The translations under genes were made by a program, and so were the position numbers. Shown piece by piece: positions 19,863-28,960 of a stretch of DNA of 42,819 nt. The DNA lies in contig JASAON010001504.1 of assembly GCA_030849065.1 (NCBI GenBank), positions 1-42,819 on the forward strand. The letters run 5' to 3'. Below the pieces are notes generated by a model. The model had not been told where the DNA came from. It searched no databases and was given only the letters and a program-made list of their open reading frames with translations. The stretch's first letter is position 1; each line of letters opens with the position of its first letter. Source of the DNA: Jaenimonas drosophilae. Its lineage: Eukaryota > Euglenozoa > Kinetoplastea > Trypanosomatida > Trypanosomatidae.

Positions 19863-21179
19863 CGCTCTCCGGTCAATCACACGAATGGGGATGCACACGG
19901 CTGGATGAAAGATCGAGTTGCTAAAATGCCAGTTTCTTCAACAACGATGCAGGAAGAGACGCGGCAGTAGCTCTGATTGGCACCGTTCTTACGAAACTGC
20001 CGCTTCAAGGTATTCTTCCGCGTTCCCCGCGAGGAAACGATGCTCTCAAAGATACAAAGGTGTTGATGCACGAATTGCCGACCACTCAGCGATCTCGTAC
20101 GCAAACACACACGCGAAACGCACAGATACGAAAACAAACACACGCTTAAGGAATCAAGAAAGAAAGTTCAAAAAAGCTGAAGTAAACCCAACAACAATCA
20201 AAGAAAGTGAAGGAACAGAACGTAATGTATAAGGAGAATCAATCGTTTTGGTACGCGTGCGCTTTCTCAGGCCTCCACAAACACACGTGCTCTCCACCAC
20301 AGACGGGGGGAGGAGCCACGTGGAATAAGCGGGGCGCGCGTAACCGACGTAGACCAAACAAAGCCAAGAAAAGGGGGAGAACGACGAGTGAGCAGCAAAG
20401 CGGAATCCGGAACAAAACACGAAAGAAAAGATAGCTGAAACTGAAAAAAGAGAAGAAACGAAAAGCTGAACAAAGGAAGGCCGGTAGGTCAACCGAATGA
20501 AAAGAACAACAACAACGGCAACAACAACCTGATAGTAACACGAGTGAGTACAGACTTCGAGCCGGCTCAGCGGGTGTTCACAGGAATATGAGGACGAAAT
20601 GTGCCACGTACGATGTTCGTCAAAAAAAGGTAAGCACGGTGGCCGATCAGCACACAACCTTTGTGTGTGGTTGGTAAGATGATCGCTGAGCGCTAATGAC
20701 GATTGCAGGTGAAGAATGCGGTGACCACAACAAAAACCTGAACGCTGGCGCAATTCAACCTCTGCAACAATAGAGAGTACGGAGCACAACTTTGCCACGA
20801 TTTCTCAATCACCCAAGTGTCTCCACACGACGTACACTACGTTTTTCAGAGATGTGCAGTAAAGGTCGATCTTACGAACGCTGCAGTTGGCTTTCACTGT
20901 TGCTGCTGCAGGCTTCTCGAGTTGTGAAATCTGTTTTCTGATTGCGCGTGGAAGAAGGTACAAACAACCGTACAAGCGGTGGCTATGAGTAAGTGCTGGC
21001 TACACACTAACAAGGAGAACAACAACAAAATAAGGGGAAAAGGGCAGCGTTGAACATCAACAAGCAACTTGACCGTAACACATGGAGAGAATGATACTTG
21101 GGTTGTACTTGATGGGGTACGTTTCTTCACGAAGCAGCAGCAGGCGTGGGATAGGAGGTGACCGAAAGCATCACAACGA

Positions 21180-22361
21180 CTACAACACCCTCACTTGCTG
21201 ATTGGTCCACGGGTGTGCCAGAATGGCGTCAATGGAGCAGCGTTGTTCGGGGTCTTTGCGCAACATAGAGGCGAGGAGGTCAAGACAGCTGTCGGAGAGT
21301 TTCACGGCGCCACCAGTTTCCACTGAGCCGTCCAGCGAGGGCTCCTCCGTTCGTATCGCGTGCATCGTGGCCTCCTGGGAGAGGTGGTAGAAGGGCGGGC
21401 TACCCGTCAGCATCTCAGCGAGCATGACGCCCAGCGACCACACGTCGGTGGCGTGTGAGTAGGGCTTCCCCGCCAGCATCTCCGGGGAGAGATAGTCAAG
21501 GGTGCCACAGACGGTACGTCGACCACCACCATCACTGGGGCCGAGATCTCGCGACCAGCCAAAGTCGGCTAACTGCGCCACGTCATTCTCATCCAGCAGG
21601 ACGTTCTCAAGCTTCAAGTCGCGATGCATCACCCCATGCTCATGCAAGTAGAGCACCGCACGACCAATGTGGCGAAGGTAGCGCGCTGTCTCGGGCTCTG
21701 CCAGGCGCTTGAGCGGTGAGGAGCGCAGCCGATGCATCAGAGTCCCCCCACTACAGTAGTGCAACACAAGACATACGCTATGGGGAGTGATGAAGTAGCT
21801 GTAGAGACGTACCACATTGCGGTGACGGAGCTGGCGATGAACATTCACCTCGCGGCGGAGCTGCTCCTCAAGCCCCAACCGTCGTAGTCGATGGCGATCC
21901 ACGTACTTGATGGCGAAGAGTCTCCCTGATGCGAGGTGAATGGCGGAAATGACGATGGAGTAGCTCCCCTCGCCGAGCACCTCCTGCCGATCAAAGTCGG
22001 CCTCACCGAGGCTGGCCTGGCGAATGATGGCAGTCACTGGGGAGGAGACCTCATCATCCGAAACATACGGAAGCTGCTCACTGCTGGAGCACGGCTCCTT
22101 CTCCAGAGGTACCACGTTTGATGTCGTGCAGTCCGTGAGGGGCTGCGGCCGACGAGCAACGCACTCTGTTGTTGGGCAAGAGTTTTCCTTGCCCTTCTCC
22201 ACATCCATGGCAGCGAGATGATGTGTGTGAGTTGCTGCCTTCGTGGGCGGAGACCGACGACCTCCAGCGACGGCGGACGGTGAACGATTGCCGAGGCGGA
22301 CTTCGTGGCGGGGGACCTTGCGTGCCGGTGAGCAACAACGAGATACGTTTGCTGCTGGCAT
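21180..22361 (-). CDS. Aurora-family serine/threonine kinase, 393 aa
   Basis: Aurora kinases drive mitosis, kinetoplast and nuclear division, and cytokinesis. Kinetoplastids have several (AUK types). The N-terminal 120 residues are basic, Ser/Pro-rich and probably disordered. The kinase domain runs from about 123 to the end: Gly loop GEGSYS (130-135), catalytic Lys152, helix-C Glu171, HRD at 246-248, and DFGWS at 266-270 (the DFGWS form is characteristic of Aurora). The activation segment is RRTVCGTLDYLSPEM, with Thr283 placed as the activating phosphosite. The protein ends soon after HPW, so almost no C-terminal tail follows. The ATG at 22359-22361 is chosen because a pyrimidine tract with AG at 22401-22400 separates it from the upstream in-frame ATG at 22478. 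All catalytic residues are present. Which AUK paralogue it is cannot be judged. Confidence 0.9.
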   Translation of the reverse strand: MPAANVSRCCSPARKVPRHEVRLGNRSPSAVAGGRRSPPTKAATHTHHLAAMDVEKGKENSCPTTECVARRPQPLTDCTTSNVVPLEKEPCSSSEQLPYVSDDEVSSPVTAIIRQASLGEADFDRQEVLGEGSYSIVISAIHLASGRLFAIKYVDRHRLRRLGLEEQLRREVNVHRQLRHRNVVRLYSYFITPHSVCLVLHYCSGGTLMHRLRSSPLKRLAEPETARYLRHIGRAVLYLHEHGVMHRDLKLENVLLDENDVAQLADFGWSRDLGPSDGGGRRTVCGTLDYLSPEMLAGKPYSHATDVWSLGVMLAEMLTGSPPFYHLSQEATMHAIRTEEPSLDGSVETGGAVKLSDSCLDLLASMLRKDPEQRCSIDAILAHPWTNQQVRVL

Positions 22362-22919
22362 CACTGTGTAAAAGTCTCTACACTTGATATTGACCTTCTC
22401 TGGAAGGTGTGTGGCTCGTGTAAGAGAGGTGTGTTGGTGATGTGAAAGGGGTTGCAGCAGCAACCTAAACGATACCACCGCTAGCTTCTGTGTAGCTTCT
22501 GCAGTGGCGTCATGCAGAAGAAACTAGTGAAGAAAAATCTAGGAGAATGATGATGATGAAGGGTGTGCGTGTGTCTGTTCAGGAGGGATAGTGACGACCT
22601 CAAAGCTGAACCAACAACCTAAGAAGTAGAAGAATGATGAGAAGAATATGGTTCTGTTTGGCCAAACGTGCACAATGAACCACCCGTTCAGGTACTCATG
22701 CAGAACACGCTCATCGCGTGTGAGGTACGGCTATATGGCCCATCACTCCGAGAGGAGGGGAAGCATGTTGATGGCCCCATGTGCAGATAGCTACACGTTA
22801 GCCACTTACTCGAAGGGGGAGAATGGCGACGCGGTAGTGATGACTCGAGGATTGAAGGTCAGCACCGCTCACTTCAGACTTCGGCACGTTGCTTATTTAT
22901 CGGCAGTGGTGCTGGTCCA
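22362..22919. other. Intergenic region between the Aurora kinase and RPC6
   Basis: No gene is seen. It contains the Aurora leader and splice signals next to 22361 and the 3' untranslated region of the RPC6 mRNA. The composition is closer to average than in the long gene-poor regions. Confidence 0.55.
22400..22447 (-). promoter_or_regulatory. Probable trans-splice acceptor for the Aurora kinase
   Basis: The mRNA sense is a pyrimidine-rich stretch (CACACCTCTCTTACACG) followed by CCTTCCAG, with the AG at 22401-22400. This places the ATG at 22361 as the first start in the mature mRNA. A second AG (CACAG, 22363-22364) lies two bases before the ATG. Confidence 0.5.
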
Positions 22920-24212
22920 TCATCGTAGCCACTCGGAGAGGTAGACGCATGTTTGTGGGTTGATCCGGCCATGCCCTTCACTGGAGCAGGAGGCAAGCTG
23001 AGGGCAGCCCAGACACGGGTAGGCAACCGCAGGGAGATAGGACCAATCGGAGCCACGGACGGCCGTGGACCCCACTCGACTTGCTGGCACGCTGGAAGTC
23101 GGTGAGGTATGTGGGGAGCTCACGCTGTCGGCACTCCCCGCGTCGCCCACCGTCATGAGGGTGATGGGGGCGGGCTCCCACAGTGACTCTGCCCAGATAA
23201 GCTCCAGCGCATCACCACGGACCTGTGCAATGTCTCCGGGGGTCCCATCCCCGAGGGAGAGCTGCCCACTGGCACTCTGCCGCGCACGGCGCACCAGCTG
23301 GCGGGCCGCCTGTGAGGCAGCCGCATCATTTCGCTGTCGCTTGGGTCGCACAGTAAAGTGCTTGAGTGGGTTCTGTGTGGTGTTGGTGGCAACAACGTAC
23401 TGCGTCTCGCCCGGTGTGGGGGAGTCGGGTACCTCCTCCAGCACCCCATCCAGGCAGAGGCTCTGTGCCAACCGCTGGGTATCCTCACGCGAGAGATGTC
23501 GGTGTTGAATACCGGCCTGAACTCCGCCATTTGGTCGTCCCGAGGCCCCTCCTTCCGTGGGGAAGGCAGAAGAACGTGAGTGGATGACGGCAACTGGGGA
23601 AGAGACGTTCACCTCCACGCTACCACCGGACAACTCCTCCAACAACTCACGAAGTCGGGTGAGGGTTACACGCTCCCCTTCCACAACCCACGACGTGATG
23701 AGGCGGCGCCACTCATCCACCAAGACCACATCGAGCTCCTCTCCGCAATAAAAGGTACCGCCTGTGACAACCGACGACGGTTGGAGGTGCTGGAGCAGAT
23801 AGATGCGTCGCGCACGGTTCACACAGCTTCTGTGGCCTTGGATGTGGCCTTTATCAACGAGCGCACGCAAAGCCTTGATAACATCCGACTTGGAAATGCG
23901 CAACTTCGCAATGAGTTGGGCCTGATCGATGCCGTCCGTCCCGCTTGTGCGAATGAGGCTCAGTACTTGGCTCTCACTATCACTTAGGTTGGCGGCGAGG
24001 GAGAGGAACATCTCTCCATCACCCTGTGCACCACGATGCAGCGAAACCCGACGATCCTCCGCGAGCCCACGAATGGCGGCGGCGATGAGCGAGGCATCAC
24101 CAATGGAGGCAGCGCTGAGCTCGGCGCGCAGGCTGTGAAAGGAGACCGCCTCCTGCCCGGATGTGGAGAGGCGCGCAAGCACCTTCTCCTGAATCGCCGT
24201 CAGGCTCGCCAT
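22920..24212 (-). CDS. RPC6: RNA polymerase III subunit RPC6 (C34/RPC39), 430 aa
   Basis: RPC6 belongs to the Pol III RPC3-RPC6-RPC7 subcomplex and helps recruit TFIIIB and open promoters of tRNA and 5S genes. The N-terminal half holds tandem winged helices (about 1-70 and 75-145). The family-specific LQPSSVVTGGTFYCGEELD matches the SVTGGxWY block of RPC34/RPC39. The C-terminus has the cysteine pattern CLGCPQLASC, then 12 residues, then CVYLSEWLR, corresponding to the 4Fe-4S-binding end of human RPC39. A region of over 100 residues between the third helical domain and this end is longer than in animals and yeast and is low-complexity. The ATG at 24210-24212 (MASLTAIQEK) is favoured over one ten codons upstream. 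The neighbouring genes do not bear on its role. Confidence 0.88.
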   Translation of the reverse strand: MASLTAIQEKVLARLSTSGQEAVSFHSLRAELSAASIGDASLIAAAIRGLAEDRRVSLHRGAQGDGEMFLSLAANLSDSESQVLSLIRTSGTDGIDQAQLIAKLRISKSDVIKALRALVDKGHIQGHRSCVNRARRIYLLQHLQPSSVVTGGTFYCGEELDVVLVDEWRRLITSWVVEGERVTLTRLRELLEELSGGSVEVNVSSPVAVIHSRSSAFPTEGGASGRPNGGVQAGIQHRHLSREDTQRLAQSLCLDGVLEEVPDSPTPGETQYVVATNTTQNPLKHFTVRPKRQRNDAAASQAARQLVRRARQSASGQLSLGDGTPGDIAQVRGDALELIWAESLWEPAPITLMTVGDAGSADSVSSPHTSPTSSVPASRVGSTAVRGSDWSYLPAVAYPCLGCPQLASCSSEGHGRINPQTCVYLSEWLR

Positions 24213-24887
24213 CCTGAACGACGAAGAATGAGCCGCAAACACGTGCTTCAGCAGCAGCAGCGCGTGGAGGCCAAACTCCTACTATTCCATCGAGATGCAA
24301 AGAGAAATGAAGATCACACAGGTACAACCATCACAGCACTGGGCATCGTGCACTTGCGCGTGGATGGGCAGCCACCACAACAGGGGCAACAGGAACCACA
24401 ACAGTTTGCTCATGGAAATAGGCCTCTCTTTTGTCTGGTCGCAACACCATCAAAGAAAACGTGACCACAAAAGTAAAAGAGTGACGGCAACTGGAGTGCG
24501 GGTGGGATGTGCTGGTCGTGGAGTATGTGGGCTGTGCTGTTCATATCCTCCTTCATCTCCATGCCACAGGCACACATCGCCTGGCTTCCATGAAGGAAAC
24601 AAAACGAGCCACCACGCAAACGTATAGAGCAACGGAGGTGTTGCTACCCCACATGTTAAGCATGAGGAGCTGTCCCAACGTGCTTGTCGGATTTTTTTTT
24701 TCGAGAGTGTGTGTGGAAGAGGAGAAGCACCACATAAGTGGGAATGGGAGAGGGAGATGGAGGCCACATGTCAGGGTTGGCTTGGCCTTGGCTCCAAGGC
24801 TCCCTCGCTCTATCGGCGTGTGTTGCTTGCCTCCTCTGTTATCGTGTTCTGTCTGTTATAAGGTGGAGGGGTTGGCATCCATGGTTC
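24213..24887. other. Intergenic region between RPC6 and the acyltransferase-like gene
   Basis: No gene is seen in these 675 bases. A T10 run on the plus strand (24691-24700) interrupts otherwise mixed sequence. The end next to 24212 contains a moderate splice-acceptor candidate, and the rest is the 3' untranslated region of the acyltransferase-like gene. Confidence 0.55.
24282..24310 (-). promoter_or_regulatory. Possible trans-splice acceptor for RPC6
   Basis: The mRNA sense reads TCATTTCTCTTTGCATCTCG then ATGGAATAG, with the AG at 24283-24282. The tract is weaker than at other genes in the window, and an AG a few bases further on is equally possible. Confidence 0.35.
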
Positions 24888-26843
24888 TCACGCGGTGTGG
24901 TTCTTGAGGACCGACTCCAGCAATCGTGCAGAGGTCAGAATTGCACGTTGCATCTCGACGGCGTCGGTGGCAGGGCTGTTCACGCAGGACGTCAGGCAAA
25001 TACGCACATCCGATCCATCCACCACGTAACCAACACCGTAGCCACCGTCATTGGCTGGTCCAACAATATAACTTTGCAGCCATGACTGACTGCAAGCACT
25101 AGTTTGCAGGTAGTAATCACTCGACATCTTGTAGAGGTCGTCGTCAAAGAAGGCCAGGGCTGCCTTGTCGCCGTTCTTCACAGCCAGCGCGTGGAGCGCG
25201 CTCAGATGCCGATCAATTCCCTGGCCCTGAGTGGCCTGCACAAACAGCGCATCTTGTGATTTGCATGCCTGCTGAATGAGCGTCGCCAGGGTGTCTGACT
25301 TTTCAGAGCTCATATCTTTGGCTGCCTGCTCCGCTCCCTCAAGACTGCCACCCGACTTCTTCTGGGCGAGTGTCTGCTCGGCAACTAAATGGGTTTGGGC
25401 CGTCGTCGTACGAACAAGGTCGGTCGAGCCCTTAAAGAAGGATGCTGTGCTGCAGAGCTGGGAAGCAGCACAGAGCCGACCACGAAGGGTGAACTGCGCA
25501 ACCTGCAGGCAGAGCTGAAGGAAGGCATCAATGGAGATGGTTTTCTTCTGCAGGAGTGCAGTATCTAGCTTCAGCGTGAAGGACTGCACGTCTGTGTTTG
25601 CCACAAGTGTGCTGGCCTCCAACCGAGCCGATCGAATATGAGGGACAATGGACTTTCCATAGGTGATGCGAAGCGGCTGGATCATGGATGCCACGTCGGC
25701 AGTCGTCGTAGCCACCGCGGCAGCACCGCTCTTGGCGTTGGCGGCGGTGAGTTGAAGCACATCGCTGATCCAGCGGGACCAGTGAATGCGATCACTGCTG
25801 GATGTATCCACGTTGAAGGCTGCATGGCCATCAGCAGAGACAATGAGCTGATGCTTGTCGTACCAGCGATTCTCCACTTCCTCCATAGTTCCGTGAAGGG
25901 CAGAGGCTTCTGGCAGAAATAATTCCTTGGTCTGGGCCTCAGTCGTAGGTGCACCAGCTGAGGCTGCGCTTGCTGACTGCTCCGCCGCACTGCCCGCAGG
26001 TGCACCCCATCCCTTGCTGTCCAGGCACACCACGATCATGCTGTCATGAAACTTCTTCAGCGTCGCTTCATTCTCGGGCGAGCTGCGGAGGAGTTCCTGA
26101 TACACCTGACCCCAAATGGAGCGACTGCCAGCGGTGAGGACCGACACGGTGGAGGCGTTGTCCAGATCGGGTGTGATGGTCAGAATATGCTCCAGCGCCT
26201 TTTGGATGCGCTCACGGGGGAGTGGTTGCTGCTTCTCATCGAAGACCTTCACGAGGTAGGGGTGGCCATCATGAAGCACCACAACATGTCGCAGCTGCTC
26301 CATGGGTGACACGTGAATCGTATCCACATCCTTGCCAGGAATCAGAGAGCGAGCAAACTCACCCATGACTGGAGACATATCCATCTTACCGTCCACCTCC
26401 AGGCCCTCTGCCACAACATTCTTCACCCAGCATGCAATGCTATGCACGAGCCCTGCCGCCACAGCCGCCTGTGTGGGTTCTACACCACCCAGACTTTGAA
26501 CGACGGAGCTCCGCTTGATCACCAAACCAGGACGAGCGTGCACCACCAACGGCGCACGACTGCCCAGCACCTGTGCGTCTAGAAGAGGAGCCAAGTAGGA
26601 GAAGGGGGCTTCACCGCTTGCCACAGCGGCTTGATCCACATCGACCAACATCTTCTGTAGCACCGGCGCGCTGCTCTCCACGAAGTTGTTGAGCTTCTCC
26701 ACATGAGCCGCCGCCGCATCAGGCGTCTTCAGGCCCAACAAGGACTGCGTATATCGCCCAGCGGTGGCCTGCACACTGGGGATGGGAAGTCGTGGAAGCT
26801 GAAGGACATTGCGTGCAGCATCCTTGACGAAGATGCGCTTCAT
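24888..26843 (-). CDS. Carnitine/choline acyltransferase-fold protein lacking the catalytic His, 651 aa
   Basis: Family members move acyl groups between carnitine or choline and CoA. The protein begins with a basic segment, then LPRLPIPSVQATAGRYTQSL, the standard family opening, and keeps APLVVHARPG, NRWYDKHQLIVSADG and the CoA-side block around SIDAFLQLCLQVAQF and FFKGSTDLVRTTT. Two active-site motifs are altered. Where carnitine acetyltransferase has Glu-His (catalytic base), this protein has Asp346-Thr347 (codons GAT ACA, confirmed by reading 25803-25808). The STSQ motif is changed to QTSA. It therefore looks like a pseudoenzyme, or an enzyme with a different mechanism. The N-terminus could be a mitochondrial presequence. 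The ATG at 26841-26843 follows a good splice tract. Family membership is firm; loss of activity is inferred. Confidence 0.85.
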   Translation of the reverse strand: MKRIFVKDAARNVLQLPRLPIPSVQATAGRYTQSLLGLKTPDAAAAHVEKLNNFVESSAPVLQKMLVDVDQAAVASGEAPFSYLAPLLDAQVLGSRAPLVVHARPGLVIKRSSVVQSLGGVEPTQAAVAAGLVHSIACWVKNVVAEGLEVDGKMDMSPVMGEFARSLIPGKDVDTIHVSPMEQLRHVVVLHDGHPYLVKVFDEKQQPLPRERIQKALEHILTITPDLDNASTVSVLTAGSRSIWGQVYQELLRSSPENEATLKKFHDSMIVVCLDSKGWGAPAGSAAEQSASAASAGAPTTEAQTKELFLPEASALHGTMEEVENRWYDKHQLIVSADGHAAFNVDTSSSDRIHWSRWISDVLQLTAANAKSGAAAVATTTADVASMIQPLRITYGKSIVPHIRSARLEASTLVANTDVQSFTLKLDTALLQKKTISIDAFLQLCLQVAQFTLRGRLCAASQLCSTASFFKGSTDLVRTTTAQTHLVAEQTLAQKKSGGSLEGAEQAAKDMSSEKSDTLATLIQQACKSQDALFVQATQGQGIDRHLSALHALAVKNGDKAALAFFDDDLYKMSSDYYLQTSACSQSWLQSYIVGPANDGGYGVGYVVDGSDVRICLTSCVNSPATDAVEMQRAILTSARLLESVLKNHTA

Positions 26844-27582
26844 CGCAGCTGTTCAGTCCGCCTCGTGGAATTTAGTAGCAACGAGCTAAACTGAAACACA
26901 CAAACAATGAACCCTCTCTCGTATTTCCAATACTCGATAAGCTGTGGCCGAAACGTTGATTCACACGTGAGCTGACTTGTGCAATTGAGCTAAGGAGTAC
27001 CCGACACACTGCTGAAGTGGAGCAAAGTGTGAAAGGCGTGGTGATGTGAGAGTGAGTGTGTGATGGCCCAGCAAGGCAAGAAGGCAATGGACACTAGAGG
27101 GTACGTGTGAAACGTAGCCCCCCAAAATGCTATGTCTGTGATTGAGGCAAACAACTGACTGTGCACAAGAGTAGGACGAGAATAGGAGAATGCTCAGCGT
27201 TCATGTGTGTGACCCACAAGAGAAGATTACTCACCCTAGTCAGAGTAGTCACAACGAGAAGATTCAGTACGGAGTAAACTCTGATACCGAGCTTAGCGTG
27301 GTAAGTTTGAAGAAGGTTCGTGTATGTGATGGGGCGGTGCTGCGCGGTGCGAAGGAGTGAAGTAATCATCCGAAGTTTGCCAAAACCGTGATTCTTACCG
27401 AAACTGGTTCATAAAGCTTCGCCAGTAGCCCATGAAGTGATAGACACCTTTGGTTGGTAGGCGCTGAGAGAGGAATGCATGGGAGGGGGAGGAACTTCGG
27501 CGTTGTTACCCGTCCTCCCTATCCGACAACTCAACTCATCTCCTGCCACGAACGAGACGCTACCTCTCAAGCAACATCACGG
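26844..27582. other. Intergenic region, about 740 bases
   Basis: No gene is seen. Next to 26843 lie the leader and splice acceptor of the acyltransferase-like gene. The remainder is the 3' untranslated region of the CBP3-like transcript, with no notable repeat. Confidence 0.55.
26891..26907 (-). promoter_or_regulatory. Probable trans-splice acceptor for the acyltransferase-like gene
   Basis: The mRNA sense reads TTGTTTGTGTGTTTCAG, with the AG at 26892-26891. This predicts a leader of 47 bases before the ATG at 26843. Confidence 0.6.
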
Positions 27583-28590
27583 TTACGAGGCGGAAGATGC
27601 TTCTTCGCGTGCGGAGGTTTCCGCGCCGTCAACCACCCACCCCCGGATGATTTGGTCATAATTAACTTCGTTGTAGCCCTCGAAAATGAGTGGATCTGTT
27701 GGGCTGAGGAAGTTAAAGTTACCTCGCGCGAAGGTTTCGTCTGGAATGCGGTCAAAAAGGGCTGTGTGAAAACGAATGTAGTGTACCAGTGTGTAGTAGG
27801 TGTACATGGGCACATCCTCAGGACGTGGCAGCGGACAGAACTTCATCAAAAAGCCCATGAGCATCAAATCAGCTCCAGGCCCATCGTGAAGCAGGGCTTC
27901 CTCCAAATTTACAGCAGTCACGTAGTACATGTCCCGGATGTAGTACTTGATCTTGTTCAAGGGTGGCCTCCCCATGATGTCTTCAGAGGTGGCAGACCAG
28001 CTATCGAACATAGTCACAAGAAGCTCCTCCAGCACCTCTCGGCGTCGGTTAAACTTCTCAATGGGAATGCTGGTTGCGCGTCGGCTCACGAGATGTACGT
28101 GGAGTACATAGAGCCAGTAGGTCAAGTCCATCTCGGCATACTGCAAATCAAAGAGTTGCTTCCACTCCTGCAGTGAAATGTGGTGGCACAAGTGACCTGA
28201 AATGAACTCTGATACAGCCCGTACCTGACCGCCCATGGTCATCCAGCGAGGTCGCTCGCCTTCGTAAACAGCCATGGAGTTTGGATCGCGAACGTCAATG
28301 CCCTTATAGCGGGACTCATTCTCCTCCACTAGACTACTGAGTAGTTCCTCCGCTGGCTGCACTTCCGTCGTGGCTCGCAGGGTGAGGAAGCCGTCAGGAA
28401 TGGGCTTCAGGAACTTCTCTTCCTGAACCCCTTTGAACTCACTTCCCAAGCTAGCCCAGGCAGCTCCAGACATCCAGCTGTGAGCCGATGAAGGGGTCAC
28501 ACTAGAGGCGGCCGTGGTGGAGGCAGCCGTCTTGACTGCCGAGTCGGCAGCCTTCGAAGCGCACAAACGAAGGCACCTGTGAAGAAACAT
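27583..28590 (-). CDS. Ubiquinol-cytochrome c chaperone (CBP3/UQCC1)-like protein, 335 aa
   Basis: CBP3/UQCC1 acts in mitochondria, binding newly made cytochrome b for complex III assembly. The N-terminus (MFLHRCLRLCASKAADSAVK, Arg/Ala/Ser-rich, few acids) looks like a mitochondrial presequence. The region from about 138 to 285 is helical and resembles the family: an aromatic Asp-Leu-Thr-Tyr-Trp block followed by LYVLHVHLVSRR (compare the Trp-Phe...His-Val-Trp block of UQCC1), then LLVTMFDSW, and a late helix YYTLVHYIRFHTALFD like the CBP3 C-terminal helix. Residues after 300 are lineage-specific. The start at 28588-28590 follows a T14 pyrimidine tract with AG at 28779-28778. I recognise the fold by pattern only, so the assignment is moderate. 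A kinetoplastid-specific mitochondrial protein is the alternative. Confidence 0.6.
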   Translation of the reverse strand: MFLHRCLRLCASKAADSAVKTAASTTAASSVTPSSAHSWMSGAAWASLGSEFKGVQEEKFLKPIPDGFLTLRATTEVQPAEELLSSLVEENESRYKGIDVRDPNSMAVYEGERPRWMTMGGQVRAVSEFISGHLCHHISLQEWKQLFDLQYAEMDLTYWLYVLHVHLVSRRATSIPIEKFNRRREVLEELLVTMFDSWSATSEDIMGRPPLNKIKYYIRDMYYVTAVNLEEALLHDGPGADLMLMGFLMKFCPLPRPEDVPMYTYYTLVHYIRFHTALFDRIPDETFARGNFNFLSPTDPLIFEGYNEVNYDQIIRGWVVDGAETSAREEASSAS

Positions 28591-28960
28591 GACGAGAACT
28601 CAACAATGTTTCCTCAGGTTGTGAAGTATGTGGGTGAACTAGGTGGTGTCTGCAACAAAACCTTAGCCAATGAGCCGTGGAGATCTTTGACGCGCGGATA
28701 CTTGTGTGAAGAAAACACCTCTGCTGAGCAGAGATGATCTAGAGGGGAAGGGGATGAAGAGGCTGCCTTCGCTAGCACTGCGGTGCAAAAAAAAAAAAAA
28801 GAACTACAACAACATTGACAGTAAGAAGGAAACAGAATATTGTTGCTGCATAGAGATCTGACGCGAAGCTCACTGTCAGGGCCGCCCACATGGCACACAC
28901 ATCAACAATCATCTTCTTCATAATACCATCCTTTGGGAAATTCCCAATAGATGAACCTCT
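28591..28960. other. Intergenic region between the CBP3-like gene and DSS1
   Basis: No gene is seen in these 370 bases. It contains the T14 (mRNA sense) splice tract of the CBP3-like gene and the short 3' untranslated region of DSS1. Confidence 0.6.
28778..28800 (-). promoter_or_regulatory. Strong trans-splice tract for the CBP3-like gene (T14 then GCACCGCAG)
   Basis: Fourteen A on the plus strand (28787-28800) give U14 in the transcript. The first AG after it is at 28779-28778. It predicts a leader of about 187 bases before the ATG at 28590. Confidence 0.6.

Larger units (their letters stand above)
18344..21179. other. Long gene-poor region, about 2.8 kb
   Basis: No protein gene or clear RNA gene is supported. 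The part close to 18343 holds the leader of the RRM gene. The remainder is purine-rich on the plus strand, with a (CA)9 repeat at 18699-18716 and a (GAT)7 repeat at 19841-19862. It probably includes a long 3' untranslated region of the Aurora kinase mRNA. Minus-strand frames such as 20154-20798 are Phe/Ser/Cys/Leu-rich and resemble other translated pyrimidine-rich untranslated sequence, so I do not call them. Confidence 0.5.

Noticed and set aside
20154..20798. Minus-strand open frame of 214 codons between the Aurora kinase and the RRM gene
   Set aside because: It shows strong Phe/Ser/Val/Cys bias without a family pattern or a supported start. I treat it as untranslated sequence.
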